The notes under the pieces are model-generated. The model saw only the letters and a list, made by a program, of their open reading frames with translations, was not told where the DNA came from and searched no databases. Shown in pieces: positions 1-12,500 of a stretch of DNA of 64,000 nucleotides. Source of the stretch: Apostichopus japonicus. Its lineage: Eukaryota > Echinodermata > Holothuroidea > Aspidochirotida > Stichopodidae. Both the position numbers and the translations under genes were made by a program. The stretch lies in the NCBI RefSeq assembly GCF_037975245.1, contig NC_092568.1, forward strand, positions 2,416,001-2,480,000, written 5' to 3'. The number at the start of each line of letters is the position of its first letter. The first letter of the stretch is position 1.

Positions 1-175
1 ATTTGTTTGAAATATTGGGGGGGGGGGATTTGCTTGAGTCCAGGCGAATTACTATCAAAGTGGAGTGCCACCATTGGTTGGCGCGCAGCGTACAAGAAAA
101 TTTCTGGTTTTGATAGCCCCCAGATCACCGGAAATGGCACTTCTCGGGCTTGAAAATGACCAACCAGATGTACAC
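1..175. repeat. Dispersed repeat, copy 1
   Basis: The window begins inside a repeat. A run of G follows AAATATTG at about 10-27. The stretch around 68-160 (CCACCATTGGTTGGCGCGCA, then AGAAAATTT and a CACTT block) aligns by eye with 1775-1860, which has the same order of blocks. No coding sequence is seen. The GGCGCGAAGCGC-like core and the G/C runs suggest a non-autonomous mobile element, class unknown. Confidence 0.5.
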
Positions 176-960
176 TTTTGCCTGAGAACCAAGTTTTCTC
201 CAATAGTTTTTGTTTTCATTCAAAACCTTTTTCAAGATTGTCACCAGTCACACTTGTTCGACCTCATCGCATCTCCTGTGGATCATTGCTTTTGTAGGTT
301 ATTCTATATACGTATAACGCCCCACATTACCCGTCAGCCCCACTTTTCAAGGTTTTAAGCCCATTATTTGTTCAGAATTTGAATAATAAATTCACTTCAA
401 AACATACCCATAATGTTGAACAAAATTTCATCTATGGACAACCAATATAGAAAAACCCCCTTCAACCCCTAACAGACCGGTCAAAATTGCACGAGTAGAG
501 GGAAGTATGATGAAGAATGTTGGTCAAGAAATTTGAGAAAATTCAGACATAGTTAATTTATTGGTGTACAAATATTAAAACCTCTTATAACGGCTACTAT
601 AAAACTTCGATATCATAAAAAAATACCCCAAAAATATGCTCGAGGGGGCGGTCTCCACCCTTCGCCCCCCCCCCCTGGCTACGCGCCTGCGGTTAGAAAT
701 CTTGTAGGAAACAGGCCAAATGGAAACCCGGTGAACCCACATCGATGTGGATCATATAAAGGATTGTACGTACCTACACTCATACACAAGAGATGTACAG
801 ACATTATGATAATAATCATAAGTGACAACATGCTATACGGTCACATGTCACAGAAACGACCACGAAGAGTCATTTACCTCATGCAGCATGTGTTGGATGA
901 AGTTTTAGCCAACGCCAAATATGATTTGGATAAATAATCTCACGCCTTATTTTCTATTTA
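176..960. other. Intergenic flank without gene; poly-C repeat fragment
   Basis: I see no gene here. A GGGGGCGG...poly-C block at about 643-678, followed by TGGCTACGCGCCTG, looks like the edge of another dispersed repeat. A similar ACCCTTCG plus poly-C junction recurs near 26806-26826. Short open frames (for example at 65-358 and 731-937) lack any recognisable domain. Confidence 0.4.
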
Positions 961-999
961 TAACCACACACAAATATTATGCCACCAATTATTGGGGTG

Positions 1000-1208
<209 letters not shown>

Positions 1209-1419
1209 ATTTACATAAAGTCTGTTCAAAGTATCTCTTTCGAGATCCGGCTTCAGGAATCACAAATGATTTCGAGTTGGTTAGCATCATGTTTGATCTC
1301 TAGAGTAAGGCAAAATATGTCACCAAAAACAGAACTAGTATTGTTCGATACAGGTGACAAACGCCTACAGTGGAATTACGACCTTCCTTACCGGTTTCGA
1401 ACCTCTGGACATACAATCA

Positions 1420-1538
1420 GCGTCCATAGCCTAGTGGTTAGGGTGTCCGCGTACAGAGCGGAAGGCCCGTGGTTCGAATCCCGGTGGAGGCTGAAAGTTT
1501 TTTCACTGTTCTTGATCTTCCAATTCATTACGATTTTC

Positions 1539-1578
<40 letters not shown>
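1420..1578 (+). mobile_element. tRNA-derived SINE with (TA)n tail
   Basis: Positions 1420-1492 look like a degenerate tRNA. There is an acceptor-like stem (one mismatch), an A-box TAGCCTAGTGGTTAG (1427-1441), a perfect five-pair anticodon stem TCCGC/GCGGA with a seven-base loop, and a perfect consensus B-box GGTTCGAATCC (1471-1481). The T stem has mismatches, so a functional tRNA is unlikely. The sequence continues into an unrelated body and ends in a (TA)n tract at about 1541-1578, the structure of a SINE rather than a tRNA gene. Confidence 0.6.
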
Positions 1579-1579
<1 letters not shown>

Positions 1580-1734
1580 TTGCTACAGCCCTATTTTCCT
1601 TTTTCATCGGCTAACCAAATTTCATTACGGATGCGGTCCGTCTAGCTATTCATTTCGAAAAAAAAGTAAAACTACTTTCGGTCATATATAGTAACAAATT
1701 GTGACACGGTTAGACAGGCGCCTTGCGAGGGATT

Positions 1735-2054
1735 TGCCAAGGGAGGGCGAAGCTTGTAGGCAAACTATCTAAGCGTAGCGCCACCATAAGTTGGCGCGAA
1801 GCGCAAGAGAAAATTTTGGCAGAAAATGCCTCCCAGATGGCTGGAAAGGGCACTTTCCAGGCCTTGTAAGTTGCATCTAAGCATTTTCTATTTTGAAATT
1901 ACTAGCTATATCATGAAAAAATAAAACAATATGCTAAAAAGAAACTATGCAACCAAATATTGGGTGGGGGGATATTAGATAATATATCCCCTACCTAAAA
2001 TATTGGGGGACATGTCCCCCCCCCCCCGTCCCCCCATGATCGCCGCCCATGACC
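1735..2054. repeat. Dispersed repeats, second copies
   Basis: Positions 1775-1860 (CCACCATAAGTTGGCGCGAA, AGAAAATTTTGG, CACTTTCC) repeat the 68-160 element. Positions 1994-2052 repeat the 1037-1092 element, with 13 or more consecutive C. The two families sit next to each other in this copy, so they may be parts of one longer element flanking the SINE. No coding capacity is seen. Confidence 0.55.
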
Positions 2055-2209
2055 TAGCCTACCACACACCACTCCCCCGTATCTTCCCCTTCCTCGCTTT
2101 TTGTCTGTGAAGTATGAAACATTGCGTGAATTGAGTTGAAGAAAGTTTTTCAAAGATTTGGTATGGATTGAAATAGCGCCTTTACACCTTTTAGAGTTCA
2201 AATACCTTT

Positions 2210-2235
2210 CAGAGCCGTCTCTATATACGGCTCTG
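2210..2235. repeat. Perfect 9-bp inverted repeat (hairpin)
   Basis: CAGAGCCGT (2210-2218) is followed after eight bases by its reverse complement ACGGCTCTG (2227-2235). The arms are flanked by direct repeats of ATACCTTT. It lies upstream of the probable CENPF promoter. It could be a small transposon end or an independent hairpin; function unknown. Confidence 0.6.
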
Positions 2236-2239
2236 ATAC

Positions 2240-2557
2240 CTTTTCAATAATAGCGCCCTCTTTTTAAAGCGCTCAATTCAAATCAAAGCAAAAGTTAAAA
2301 AACATCGTTGGTTCAACAAATTTCAAGAGAAAGGTGAAACTACCGGAAAATGCTTTGCGATATTTCTACAATTTGCTGACATTATATGGTAATCTTTTTG
2401 TAGACTTAAATGAGCACATAATCACTCCAAACAATCACGTAGTCTCAAACTATGTTTTTTATTTATTTTAACTTTGTTTGACGCAAAAGATATTCAAAAA
2501 TTGTTCGTAACGTTCGGCCAAGCCTAGGCCTAGGCCTACATCGAATTAGGCATAAAC
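2240..2557 (+). promoter_or_regulatory. CENPF: Probable promoter / noncoding first exon of CENPF
   Basis: This is inference. The coding start exon is preceded by a splice acceptor (AG at 3321-3322), so a 5' noncoding exon should lie upstream. A good donor, GTGAGT at 2558, ends a candidate exon downstream of an AGGCCTAGGCCTAGGCCTAC stretch (2525-2540). Upstream are TTTAAAGCGC and TTCAAA (reverse of TTTGAA) at about 2265-2283, which resemble CDE/CHR cell-cycle elements. CENP-F genes in vertebrates are G2/M-expressed. No TATA box is obvious. Transcript data are needed to place the start site. Confidence 0.25.
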
Positions 2558-3350
2558 GTGAGTGACTGTGTGTGATTAAAGGCCTAACTACAGTAGGCTA
2601 ATTCGTAGCCTACGTACAAATGGACCGCGGCGTTTAGTAAGCTAATGTTAAACACAGTGAACTGTGGTGGGTTGCTACATAGAACTTAGCAGGATAGCCT
2701 TGGTTTCTTCATTTGTAATATGTGACCGTAGGTGATCCAAACATGATAACATGTACAATAATGCAAGTCTGAGTCTGACTCAGAGAGTATAGGCCAATAC
2801 CCTTTCTTTCATAGTAGGGTTGACTTGCATGTAACTTTAATATAGGCCTAGCCTGTAACAACTGTTAGGGTTACCAGAGACGGTAGTTAGCCTAGCCAGA
2901 TGGCGATCAAAATAATGTTATAATTGGACAGTTGCCTAGGCCTAAGGTTTCTACATAATATGAACAGCCTACATCGTCATATATTCACCGTGTGCAAAAA
3001 CATCTTTAAACGTCAGTTTCACCTGATTTAAACCAAGTTTTAGAAGGAATAAACACAGAAAGATGCATGTTATATTTTGTCGCAATTTTACCATTGATTC
3101 TTTTCCTTTTATAAAAAGAAACTATGACTGAAATATCTTGAGGAAAGAAAAAGATTCCTAATCCTAACTGGTTGGCTGTGCCCCTGCAGGAAATTGTGAT
3201 AATGCCAGCCCACTAGTACTCCACTAGTACCAGTAATGGGGTATAAATAATATTATGGCAGGAAAGACATTTTCATGAACCTGAAAAATAATTTTGCATG
3301 TTCTTTGTTTTTATTACAACAGGTTTGTTTGTTCCAAAGTGATTTACAAA

Positions 3351-3512
3351 ATGAGTTGGGCTGATGACGAGTGGAAGGATGGACTTCCTTATCGAGCAAT
3401 CCAGAAGATCCAGCAGTTAGAAAAAAATCAAGAAAAGTCGCAAAAGGAGTCGAAACAGAAACAATTCCAACTTGACAGCTTGGAAGCTGCTTATCAGAAG
3501 CAACTTAAGAAG
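3351..3512 (+). CDS. CENPF: CENPF coding exon 1 (N-terminal signature)
   Basis: Encodes residues 1-54. The ATG at 3351 is chosen because the open frame there begins MSWADDEW, the family's invariant start; upstream codons in the same frame are intron and short leader. QFQLDSLEAAYQKQ is shared almost exactly with vertebrate CENP-F. In vertebrates the N-terminal coiled coil contains one of two microtubule-binding regions. The exon ends in phase 0 before GTAAGT. Confidence 0.92.
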
Positions 3513-6500
3513 GTAAGTACTGTAGTCTTAAATTGCATTCAACAATTAATACACCTCATCATGTTGTCTCCTTGGTGTATCTGACTGAAATCTCAAAGCA
3601 AGCACCAAACCATAATCTTTACCTTAAGCCTCAAATGTAAAAAAATTCCTTCTTCTTCTTTTGGTGTTCAGGTTGAAGAGCAAAAGCAACAGAATTCGAC
3701 ACTGAAGAGAGATCTTCAAGGTCTTGAAGAGACATGCAGAGACCTCGATAAAAAGGCAGGAAAGGTTGGCATTTCCATGAATATTTTCTTTTTCATATTT
3801 AGGTGTAGGATTTTTTGGAAGTGTCCAGACCTAATTATTCTAAGTAAACAATATACTTGCAATTGTAAAATCAAGCTTTATACACTTTGTGTGGATGTAA
3901 GACCTTATTGGAATTTTCATCTACTTATGTATGAATTTACCAGTAATATAATTCTCTCAAATTATGCTGTTTGTGTGATAGGCCGCTCATGACATTCAAG
4001 CCAAAGACAACCGTATTGCTTGTTTAGAGGGCCAACTTGGACACTCAAAGACAGCCTTGGACAAAGAGGTTGGTATCAATTTGCAGATCAAAGGAGAATG
4101 TGAAAAATACCAGTGCGAGCTGCGGCAGGCCTTGGAAAAACTGGAGAAGCTTTCGAGTGAACACAAGTGAGTAGCAGAGTATTCCTATGTTGAAGAAATT
4201 GAGAGTGTAAATTCAAAAATGAGTAAAGGGAATATAGACATATGTCCAGAAAACGGTTGCTTTGCTCAAAACAAGATTGCTGTTTCAGATAAAGCTAAGT
4301 CATCGTCACCAATTTCTAACTTATAAATATGAAAATTAATGATTACTTTGGATCATTTGATTCTGAAATGTTGTCGCCCAAACACTCTTGTACATAAAAA
4401 GTAAATGCGGAAATTTAAGCAAAATTTGACCATTCAGCAATTTTTTTTTTGTAAAATGTGTAAATCGTGTCCAGTCCAGCTATGAACTGCATTTCTTTTG
4501 GATGTTATTACACAGATATTTTATCAAAGATTTATCAGGATCATTGCAAAGAGTTACTTTATGTTATCATTGAACAGTTTGAAAGCTTTCCAAAAGGACT
4601 TGTTTGATGGACTGTAATTCTAATCTCTGTTTTTTTCCTACAGGAAGCTTCAAGAGAATTGCAATCACAGACAGAGACAGCTGCAAGTGACTGAACAGAA
4701 GTTACTGAGCAGAGAACAGGAGAATTCAAAACTGCAGGCGTCAGTAGAACGGTACTCTGCGGACAGATCTAGACATTCTAGTTCTGCATCATATGGTATG
4801 TTGTAATCCATGTAAATAATAGTCTTCTCTCTTGAAATTATCATAGTACCTACAGTAGTGGGAAGAAGGTAGGTACTTAGCTATCAAGGCTGAAGACATT
4901 CTAGCTGCCTGAGATGCAGGGATAATTACATCAGCTATGTCAATAAGATCTCACTGACTATATAATACTTGTTGCGTCAGATAGTGGAACAATCTTTCCA
5001 AATTAAATTTGATTTTGAAAGGTGGTTGTCATATGTGTAAAAATCCTGTCACAAATCTATGGAGTTACTGTAGCTAATGCATTGCAATATGAATGGAGAA
5101 AGAACAAAAAATACAGGAATGCCACATGATCAAAAATGTGGTTTACTTAAATATCATTTCAATAACACATAAAATTTCACAAACTGTTTTGTTTCATAAT
5201 GTTTTTTTGATATATGCGTGGCCACCACTTTTGCATTTATTTCCGTTAGGAAGTACAAGTTCCCTACCAGATGAAGAGATAGAAACTCTGAAGAAGAAAT
5301 TGAAGAATTTGCAAGAAAGACTTGAGAAAGAGGTTGCAGAAAAGGAGCAATTTGAAAAGGAGCTCATTGCTATGAAATCAAATGTAAGTTGGAAGGAAGG
5401 CTTTATCTGGTGCAAATAGGTGGAGAAATAATGCATGTAACTGCAGTTTTGCCAGTGATGCAGTTTCATTGATATGGTTTAGAAGAGTTTGAAAATGTAC
5501 ATATGTCATGCAGACTTCATAAGACGATAAGACTTGAAAGTGGATTCATCTGGAGGAGGACATTCCAGTTGTGTGCCTAGAATTGTTGGTACCTGGGGCA
5601 GATTCCATCATTGTCACGCTGTGTAGGGGGTGGCCTCTTCCCCTTTGAGAAACTTCTGTTTATGTTAGGTTACTAAGATGCAAAGAGGTGCTAGTTTTGG
5701 CAGAACTTTGAACTGATTTCACAATGGTTTACAAAAATAGGGAACATTTTTGGGGGCCTGTGGCATTGAATCCCCCCCCCCTGACTGGTACCAGGGAAGA
5801 CTGCCCCCACTAAGAATGCCACTGGAACATTCCCTTTCCTTAGTTACCCCTTCCTCCAGATTAACTACCACACCCGATCTATTTCTTGGACTTTCTATTT
5901 CTGGCTAAAGGCCCGGTCAAGGGAGTTATTTCTCAAAGAGTGTAGTTGAAAAAGATAGTAATTTCATGATTTGGGCTAAGGAAGCATGATGGTGTTCTTG
6001 TTTCTGTTTAAAGGAAACTTCCATGATAGATTGATGTTTTAATGGATCCGGTCTCTTATTTTTCTATACGTTAATCTTTTATACTTTTGACGTCAAAACT
6101 TACGACATGAACTGATGCATTTGATTCAGAGCAAGTGGGAGAGTTTGCATATTTTATGCCATTTCTCTTTCTTTTTTGCTGCCAGAAACCAGTCATTGCA
6201 GAGCAACCCTTGGTAACTCTCATTGACATCGGAGATGCTCCTCCACCAGTCCCTCAACCTGCCATTGCATCTCTTCAGAGTACAGTGTCTCTTTTAGATG
6301 CCTCCTTCGGTCAAGATAAACCACTGCTGGACATCGCTCCACCTATCAAGACTACAGTGCAAGATGGTGCGTGTACTAGTACATTATTCACCCACACAGA
6401 CTGTTGCACATGATCTTGTTTCAGGGAATAGTTGATCAAGTATTGAATAGCAAAGCACTTCATAAAATGGTTACGTATCTTTACAGATAGACAAAAGTTT

Positions 6501-9500
6501 TTCTACACAAAAGCTCAGTATTTTCAAGTATTTCATAATCAGCAAAAACTGCCAAAGCAATTTAAACACTAAATTATTCCTGATGTTTAATCAAGAGTAA
6601 TCAGCATTGCCCCAAACATGCTAGTTGGTCAAAGAATCGTCACTCATGTGGAAGTTCTGTCTTGTAGAAGGTAATCTGGAAATTCATAACAAGTTTTGGG
6701 CATGAGAGGAGGAAATACTGATGACCTGTAACAATGGAAAGCCACATGATAGATGGGTTTCAAACGTTTGTCCGGGCAAGACTGTAATGGTCATTTTTTT
6801 ATTCAGAGCACATTTCTCCATCTTACGCACTTATTTACTGTAACGTTCCTTCCTTTACATGACCTTCTCTAGAAAAAGAGTTGAAAGCACTGAAAGATAA
6901 AGTGAACAAGCTTGAACTTCAGAATCAATCTCAGACGAAACAGATTGATGACGCTAAAGAGAAGTTGAAGGAATTGCAGTCTCAATTGGACAATGCTCAT
7001 CGTGAGATGGAGGAATACAGCAAGATCAAACAGAAGAAACAGGATGAGATTAATAACTATAAAATTAAACTTGATGAGATGACCTCCAAGGTAAGATGAA
7101 TGGATTAAATATGCAGAATATAAAAGCTTTCAATGTGAAACCACGATAATGACACTGCTAAGTAACTAAGCCATGCTACTGATCCAATAAAGCATTCTTT
7201 ACAATCGGTTTGTGCAATAATAAAATGGTCAGATTGACATGTTATTCTGTTTTTGTCTTAAAAGCTTCAAGATGCAGATCAAAAGAGGAAGCAAATGGCT
7301 CAAGAGCTGGAGTGTCAGAGACACAATGCAGAAGCGGCTCGACAAGCCCAAGAGCAGCGATTCAAGGAGAAAGAGAAAGAACATAACAAGGAAATGTCCC
7401 TTCATATGCAGGACCTTAAAGGAATGGAGAAGCAGTTGAATGACCAGAAAACAAAGTATGAACAGGAGGCGGTAAGAAACAAGAACGAACTGAACACCCT
7501 TCAAGCTCAGATGGAGAAGACCCAGCATGAGAATCACAAGTTACAGAAAGAAACAAAGGACCTACAGCAGAAGACAAACAGCGCGGACAACAGTCTGGCA
7601 AAGAAAGATGAGGCTGTGGAAGCTTTGAATAAGACCGTTGGCGAACTGAAGAAGGAAAAGGATAACGTGATGTTTCAACTAGATCAGGGCAAACATAAAA
7701 TTTCTCTGCTGGAAGCAGAGACAAAGAAAGTGAAGGCAGAGGTGCAAAGGGGAGAGGGGCAAAACGAAGATTTGAAGAGGAAGCTCCATGAAAAGGAATC
7801 AGAAATTGAAGCTCTGAAGACCAATAGCGGCAAACATACCACTGAACTAAAGAACCAGATAGACAACCTGAAAATTCAATTTCAAGATATTGAGAAGAAA
7901 GAAAAAGCAGCTTTGGATATGGCAAAGAAAGCAGAATATGAATCAGAGAAATTGAGAAAGGAGATGGCCAACAAAGAAGAAGAGTTTGCAGCAATGTCAT
8001 CCAAGAGCGAAGAGTTGCGACACAAACTTGCACAGATGGATTCTGAGAGGGATCTCTTTAACCAGCAGAAAACGGAGATGCAGAACATGGAGCTACGGAT
8101 GAAGAAGGAAAGAGAATGCTTGGAGGAGAAGCTGGAGGTAAAGGAAAGTCTTGTGGGTGACCTGCAAGGAGAGATTCAGAAGATGGAGACAAAAATAACG
8201 GAACTAGAAGGAACAGTAAGAGAGAAAGACATCCAGTTTAGCAACAAAGAGCAGGAAATTTTACAGTCTATGTCCGCGACATCTAAGAAGATGGAAGAGC
8301 TTGAGCAACTCAAGGAGAAGCTGAGCAGCAATGTGAAGGAATTAGAAGCGTTGGTAGTGGTCAAGAATGAGCTGGAGAAAAAGTTAACAGATGGAGAAAA
8401 CCACATTCAGGATCTGGAGCAGAAGTTGAAGGGTATAGAAGGAGAGAAAGCTGACTTGAAAGAAAAACTTGACTCAACAGTCTCAGAAAAGAACAAACAT
8501 CAGCAGCTATTACAGGTGAGGATTTCATTTTCTTTAATGAGACCTGAAGAACAAGGTTCCTTATTTTGGCAGCAAAATGTATTGAAATGAATTCTGAAAG
8601 GCACAGAAGGATGTGTTGGAAAACATTTTTCTTCAACATTATTGTGAATAGGAGAAGTGAACCCTTATATATTATTTATTTATTTATTTCATTTTCCCCT
8701 CTCTTGTCCTTGTTTTATATGGTACATGTAAAGTGATGTGAAGGAAAGCTCTCACTGTGTGGTTTGCACACATGAGGATATGCAGCTTCAGTTATTGGAG
8801 AGATGTTGCAGTAGAAACAAAGATATCAACAGGCAATAGATTTACATCATTGGATTATTCAATTAGTGATGTACTTAGCCTTAGCTTTCAATAACTTCTA
8901 AACCAATGCTTTGTTGCAAATTTTAACATTGCAGGAGAAATCTGCAGAGATGGAGAGCTCTCTAAAGATGCAGGAGGGTAAAATAAGTAACTTTGAACAA
9001 ACGATTGGCAGTCTTCAGCAGGAGAACAAGAACGTGAAAAGTGACTACAAGAAAGCCTGTGAACTGGTTGATCAGAAGGTCAAAGAAAACTCTGATTTCC
9101 TTTACAAGTGGGAAGAGACAGAGAATGAGCTCAGCAAACTACGTCAACGACTTCACCTGACAGAGGAGGAACTCTCCAAAGCTAAGGAATCAGAAAAGTA
9201 AGTTGTAAACACAGCTTGGAAAAACGATGGTGGAAAAATGGCTGCAGTGTACTCTACATTACATTTATGTAATGAAAGATATAGTGAGCTAGTTGCAAGG
9301 AAAGTTTGTTTCTATTATCATTACCATTTTGACCTTGTATATAGAGGAGCCTAGGGTAAGTGGTGACTTTTCAGAAGCGCTTAGCATTAATGCTAAATAT
9401 TATGTACCTTTCGTGGTATAGAAATGGTGTTGTAAATACACTAAATTAAGGTTTATATGGTCATTAATTCTTGATGCTCATTGACGGCTGAATGTACTGT

Positions 9501-12500
9501 GGAAGAAGAGAAACTTGATAGAATTCACACAGATCATTGTCCTAGATACTTGAGTGAATATGGTGGAAAGAGGAATAAAGATACAAGAAATTAGCTACTG
9601 AAAGCTTAGTAGAAAACTCTGAAGATATTGTCTGTTGTAATCAAATATTCTCATAAAGTGGCAGTGTGTACCGCTGCATATACACCAATTCAGAGAATAA
9701 TAAAGTGTTAAAATTTCGTGTAGCAATTTTGCAGATTCTGAATTTTGCCTCTTTCAAAATACTAATGTGTACAAAACTGCTATAAATCTTTGCACTTGTA
9801 TAGCAATTTTTACCATTTACCATAGCAGATTGTAATGAGATACTGGAATCTGAATAAACTATTCACTGTATTAGTGTCTTTCTGCTGTTTCCTACAGAGT
9901 TGCAGCAACTGCTGAACAAAGCCTCAAGCAAACCATATGTGAAAAAGATGAGATCCTGGGAGGCCTTCAGGAAAAACTTGAGAAACTGAAAGCAGAGTGG
10001 TCTGGAAAAGAACAAGGATTCCAAGGTAAATCCAAAAGAAGAATAAAATACTACAAGTTTAACAGCTTTCAAGGCTGGTATTCAATTGATATCTGATGTC
10101 TAGCAACTAAAAATAGTAAATACTTTATCTGGAAGATGAAAGAAGTTCTGTTTAAGTAGTGAAAGCAGTTGATTAAATACATTGATCTTGCTGGCCAAAT
10201 TTGGCATTTCATATGCCATCCAACGAAACTTCAGTCTAGCTGTGAAACATATTAATGACCTGGTTTTCAGTCACCTATTGTAAAAATCTGAAGGAAGTAT
10301 TCAAAAAAATGTTGTTGTTTTCCCAGTGCTTGGTATATCTTGATAGATAATGTTGCCACAAATTCTGCTTACAGTCAGCAAGGAGAGTGTGGTATAAGAA
10401 CCTAACTGTACAGAGTTGCTTGCAGAGAGGATTAAGATTGGTGGGCAAATAGATTTATCACCTTGATATATGTATGTATGTATGTAAGGTCAGATCATAC
10501 TGGGTTAATGTTAGATATGTTCTTGCAAATATGCAAGTCTAGACTCATCAAAAGACTCATCCAGTTGTGGCACTCTCTACTGGTCTGTGTGTTGCTTACA
10601 TAGCCAGCATCAAATTAGGCTGATTAGTTGTCAGTGTGGAAGCTGAAGGGCAAAGACAGTCTGGACTGGGATTGGTAAGGGGAAAAAATCACTTTCACTT
10701 CTGGGCCATTATCTGTTAGAAAAGAATTTTGTCAGATACAACTTGGCAAGTGTATTGAGTCTAGTGTGGTGTGTTCTTGTTAGGGTGTACTATGTATGTA
10801 GTTCAGTTAACTTCCAATGCTTCTTTTAAATTGCAACTTTCAGAGACCATTTCAACCCTACAAGATAAAGCAGAAGTAAGTCTGTCAGCAGTGAAACAGA
10901 AAGATTCAGATCTGGCTGACTTAAATGATGAACTTGAAAAGATGAAAGAGCTGCAGTCTGATTTTGAAGGAAAGATAACAGAAAGACAAGGCTCCGTTGA
11001 CCAACTTGAGTCACTGTTAGTGAACAGCAAAACAGAGATTGAAAGCTTGACATCAAAGCTCAAGGAAACTGAACTGGAGTTAGAGAAAGTCAGTGCAGAG
11101 AAAGAAAATGAGTTGAAATCCTTCTCTGAAACTGAGAAACTTAGTAGCCTCTTGAAAGATGAAGTAGAAGATCTTAAGTCTCAGCTGAACGACCAAACAC
11201 AGGAGAATGAAAAGCTCAGCAGGGAATCCGAGGAGCAACAGAAGGCCCTGGATGCTCTCAAGGCAACTATGAAAAAAGTTGAAGAGCAGTTGGAAGAGGT
11301 GCAGAGGCATCTAGATGAAAAGACTGAGCAAGCTGAGAAGGTTATTAGCAATAAAGAGGAAGCAGTGAATGAAATGCAGCAAACATTAGATGACAAAGAA
11401 AAAGTGATGGCCGAGCTCAAAGATGCCTTGGAGAAATTGAGCCACGATGCAGAGGATAGTAAGCTGAAGATGGAAACACTGCAAACAAGATCAGATGAGA
11501 TGGAGAAACTGATGAAAGAGAAGGAAGAATATGCTAAGGATTTAGTGGAGAACTTGAAAGAATTGGAAGGACAGAGGGATGAGAAAGAGGCAACTCTGAA
11601 TAATGAAAAAATCAGTCTACAAACTGAGCTCAAGGCTGTTAAAGAACAGCTTGAGAGTCTCACAGAGTTGCTCAGGCAGAGAGATGAAAGTCTGGACAGG
11701 CTCAAGCAGGATGTAGATGCACAGGAAAAACTGGTCAAATCTCATGAAGAAAAGAATGCAGAATATGTGAAGAAACTTGAAGGATTAGAACAATTGAAAG
11801 ATACTCTAGAGGTGGACTTGCAAACCAAAGAAACTGCCCTCAGTGAAAAGGATGCCAGGTTATCTGCTCTCCATGAGGAACACTCTCAGGAGATCTCATC
11901 TTTAAGGACGTCACTGGAAGATGCTATTGTAGCTCAAGAGAGAGCCAAAGAAGAACTGAATCTTGTTGTATCCAACTTGACTAAAGAACAAGACTTATTG
12001 AAAACTAAGGAGGAAGAGATAACAAAACTTAAAGATGAAGTGGAATCGACCAAGGATGATAACCAAAAGATGCAGGGAAAGTTAGACTTGATTCAGATGG
12101 ATGTAGAAGATAAAGATGCCTTTGTCGCAAGCCTAGAGGGAGATAATGAGAGGATGGAAGGCATGTTGACCACCCTGAAAGAAAAGCTGGATGAAAAAGC
12201 AACTGAGCTGGTAAACATGGAGTCTAAAGTAATAGCTGCTGATGAAACCCTGAAGATGACTTCTCAAGAGAAGACTGCAGCACTGGACGAGATCAAGGAG
12301 ATGACTGAGAAACTCTCCCACAGTGAGTCTGTCACGATGCAACTGAAGTCAAATCTGGAAGAAAGCCAGAGACAACATGGAGAACTTCAATTGGAGGCTG
12401 AAAAAGCTGGGAAGCTGTTGTCAGGTCTTCAAGATGAAATCAAGGGAAGAGAGGCAGAAATAAGTGACCTGATGACAAGTGTTCATAACAAAGAGGAAGC

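Noticed and set aside
1420-1492. Functional tRNA gene
   Set aside because: The A and B boxes and anticodon stem are good, but the T stem is mismatched, the acceptor has a mismatch and the sequence continues into a SINE body with a (TA)n tail.
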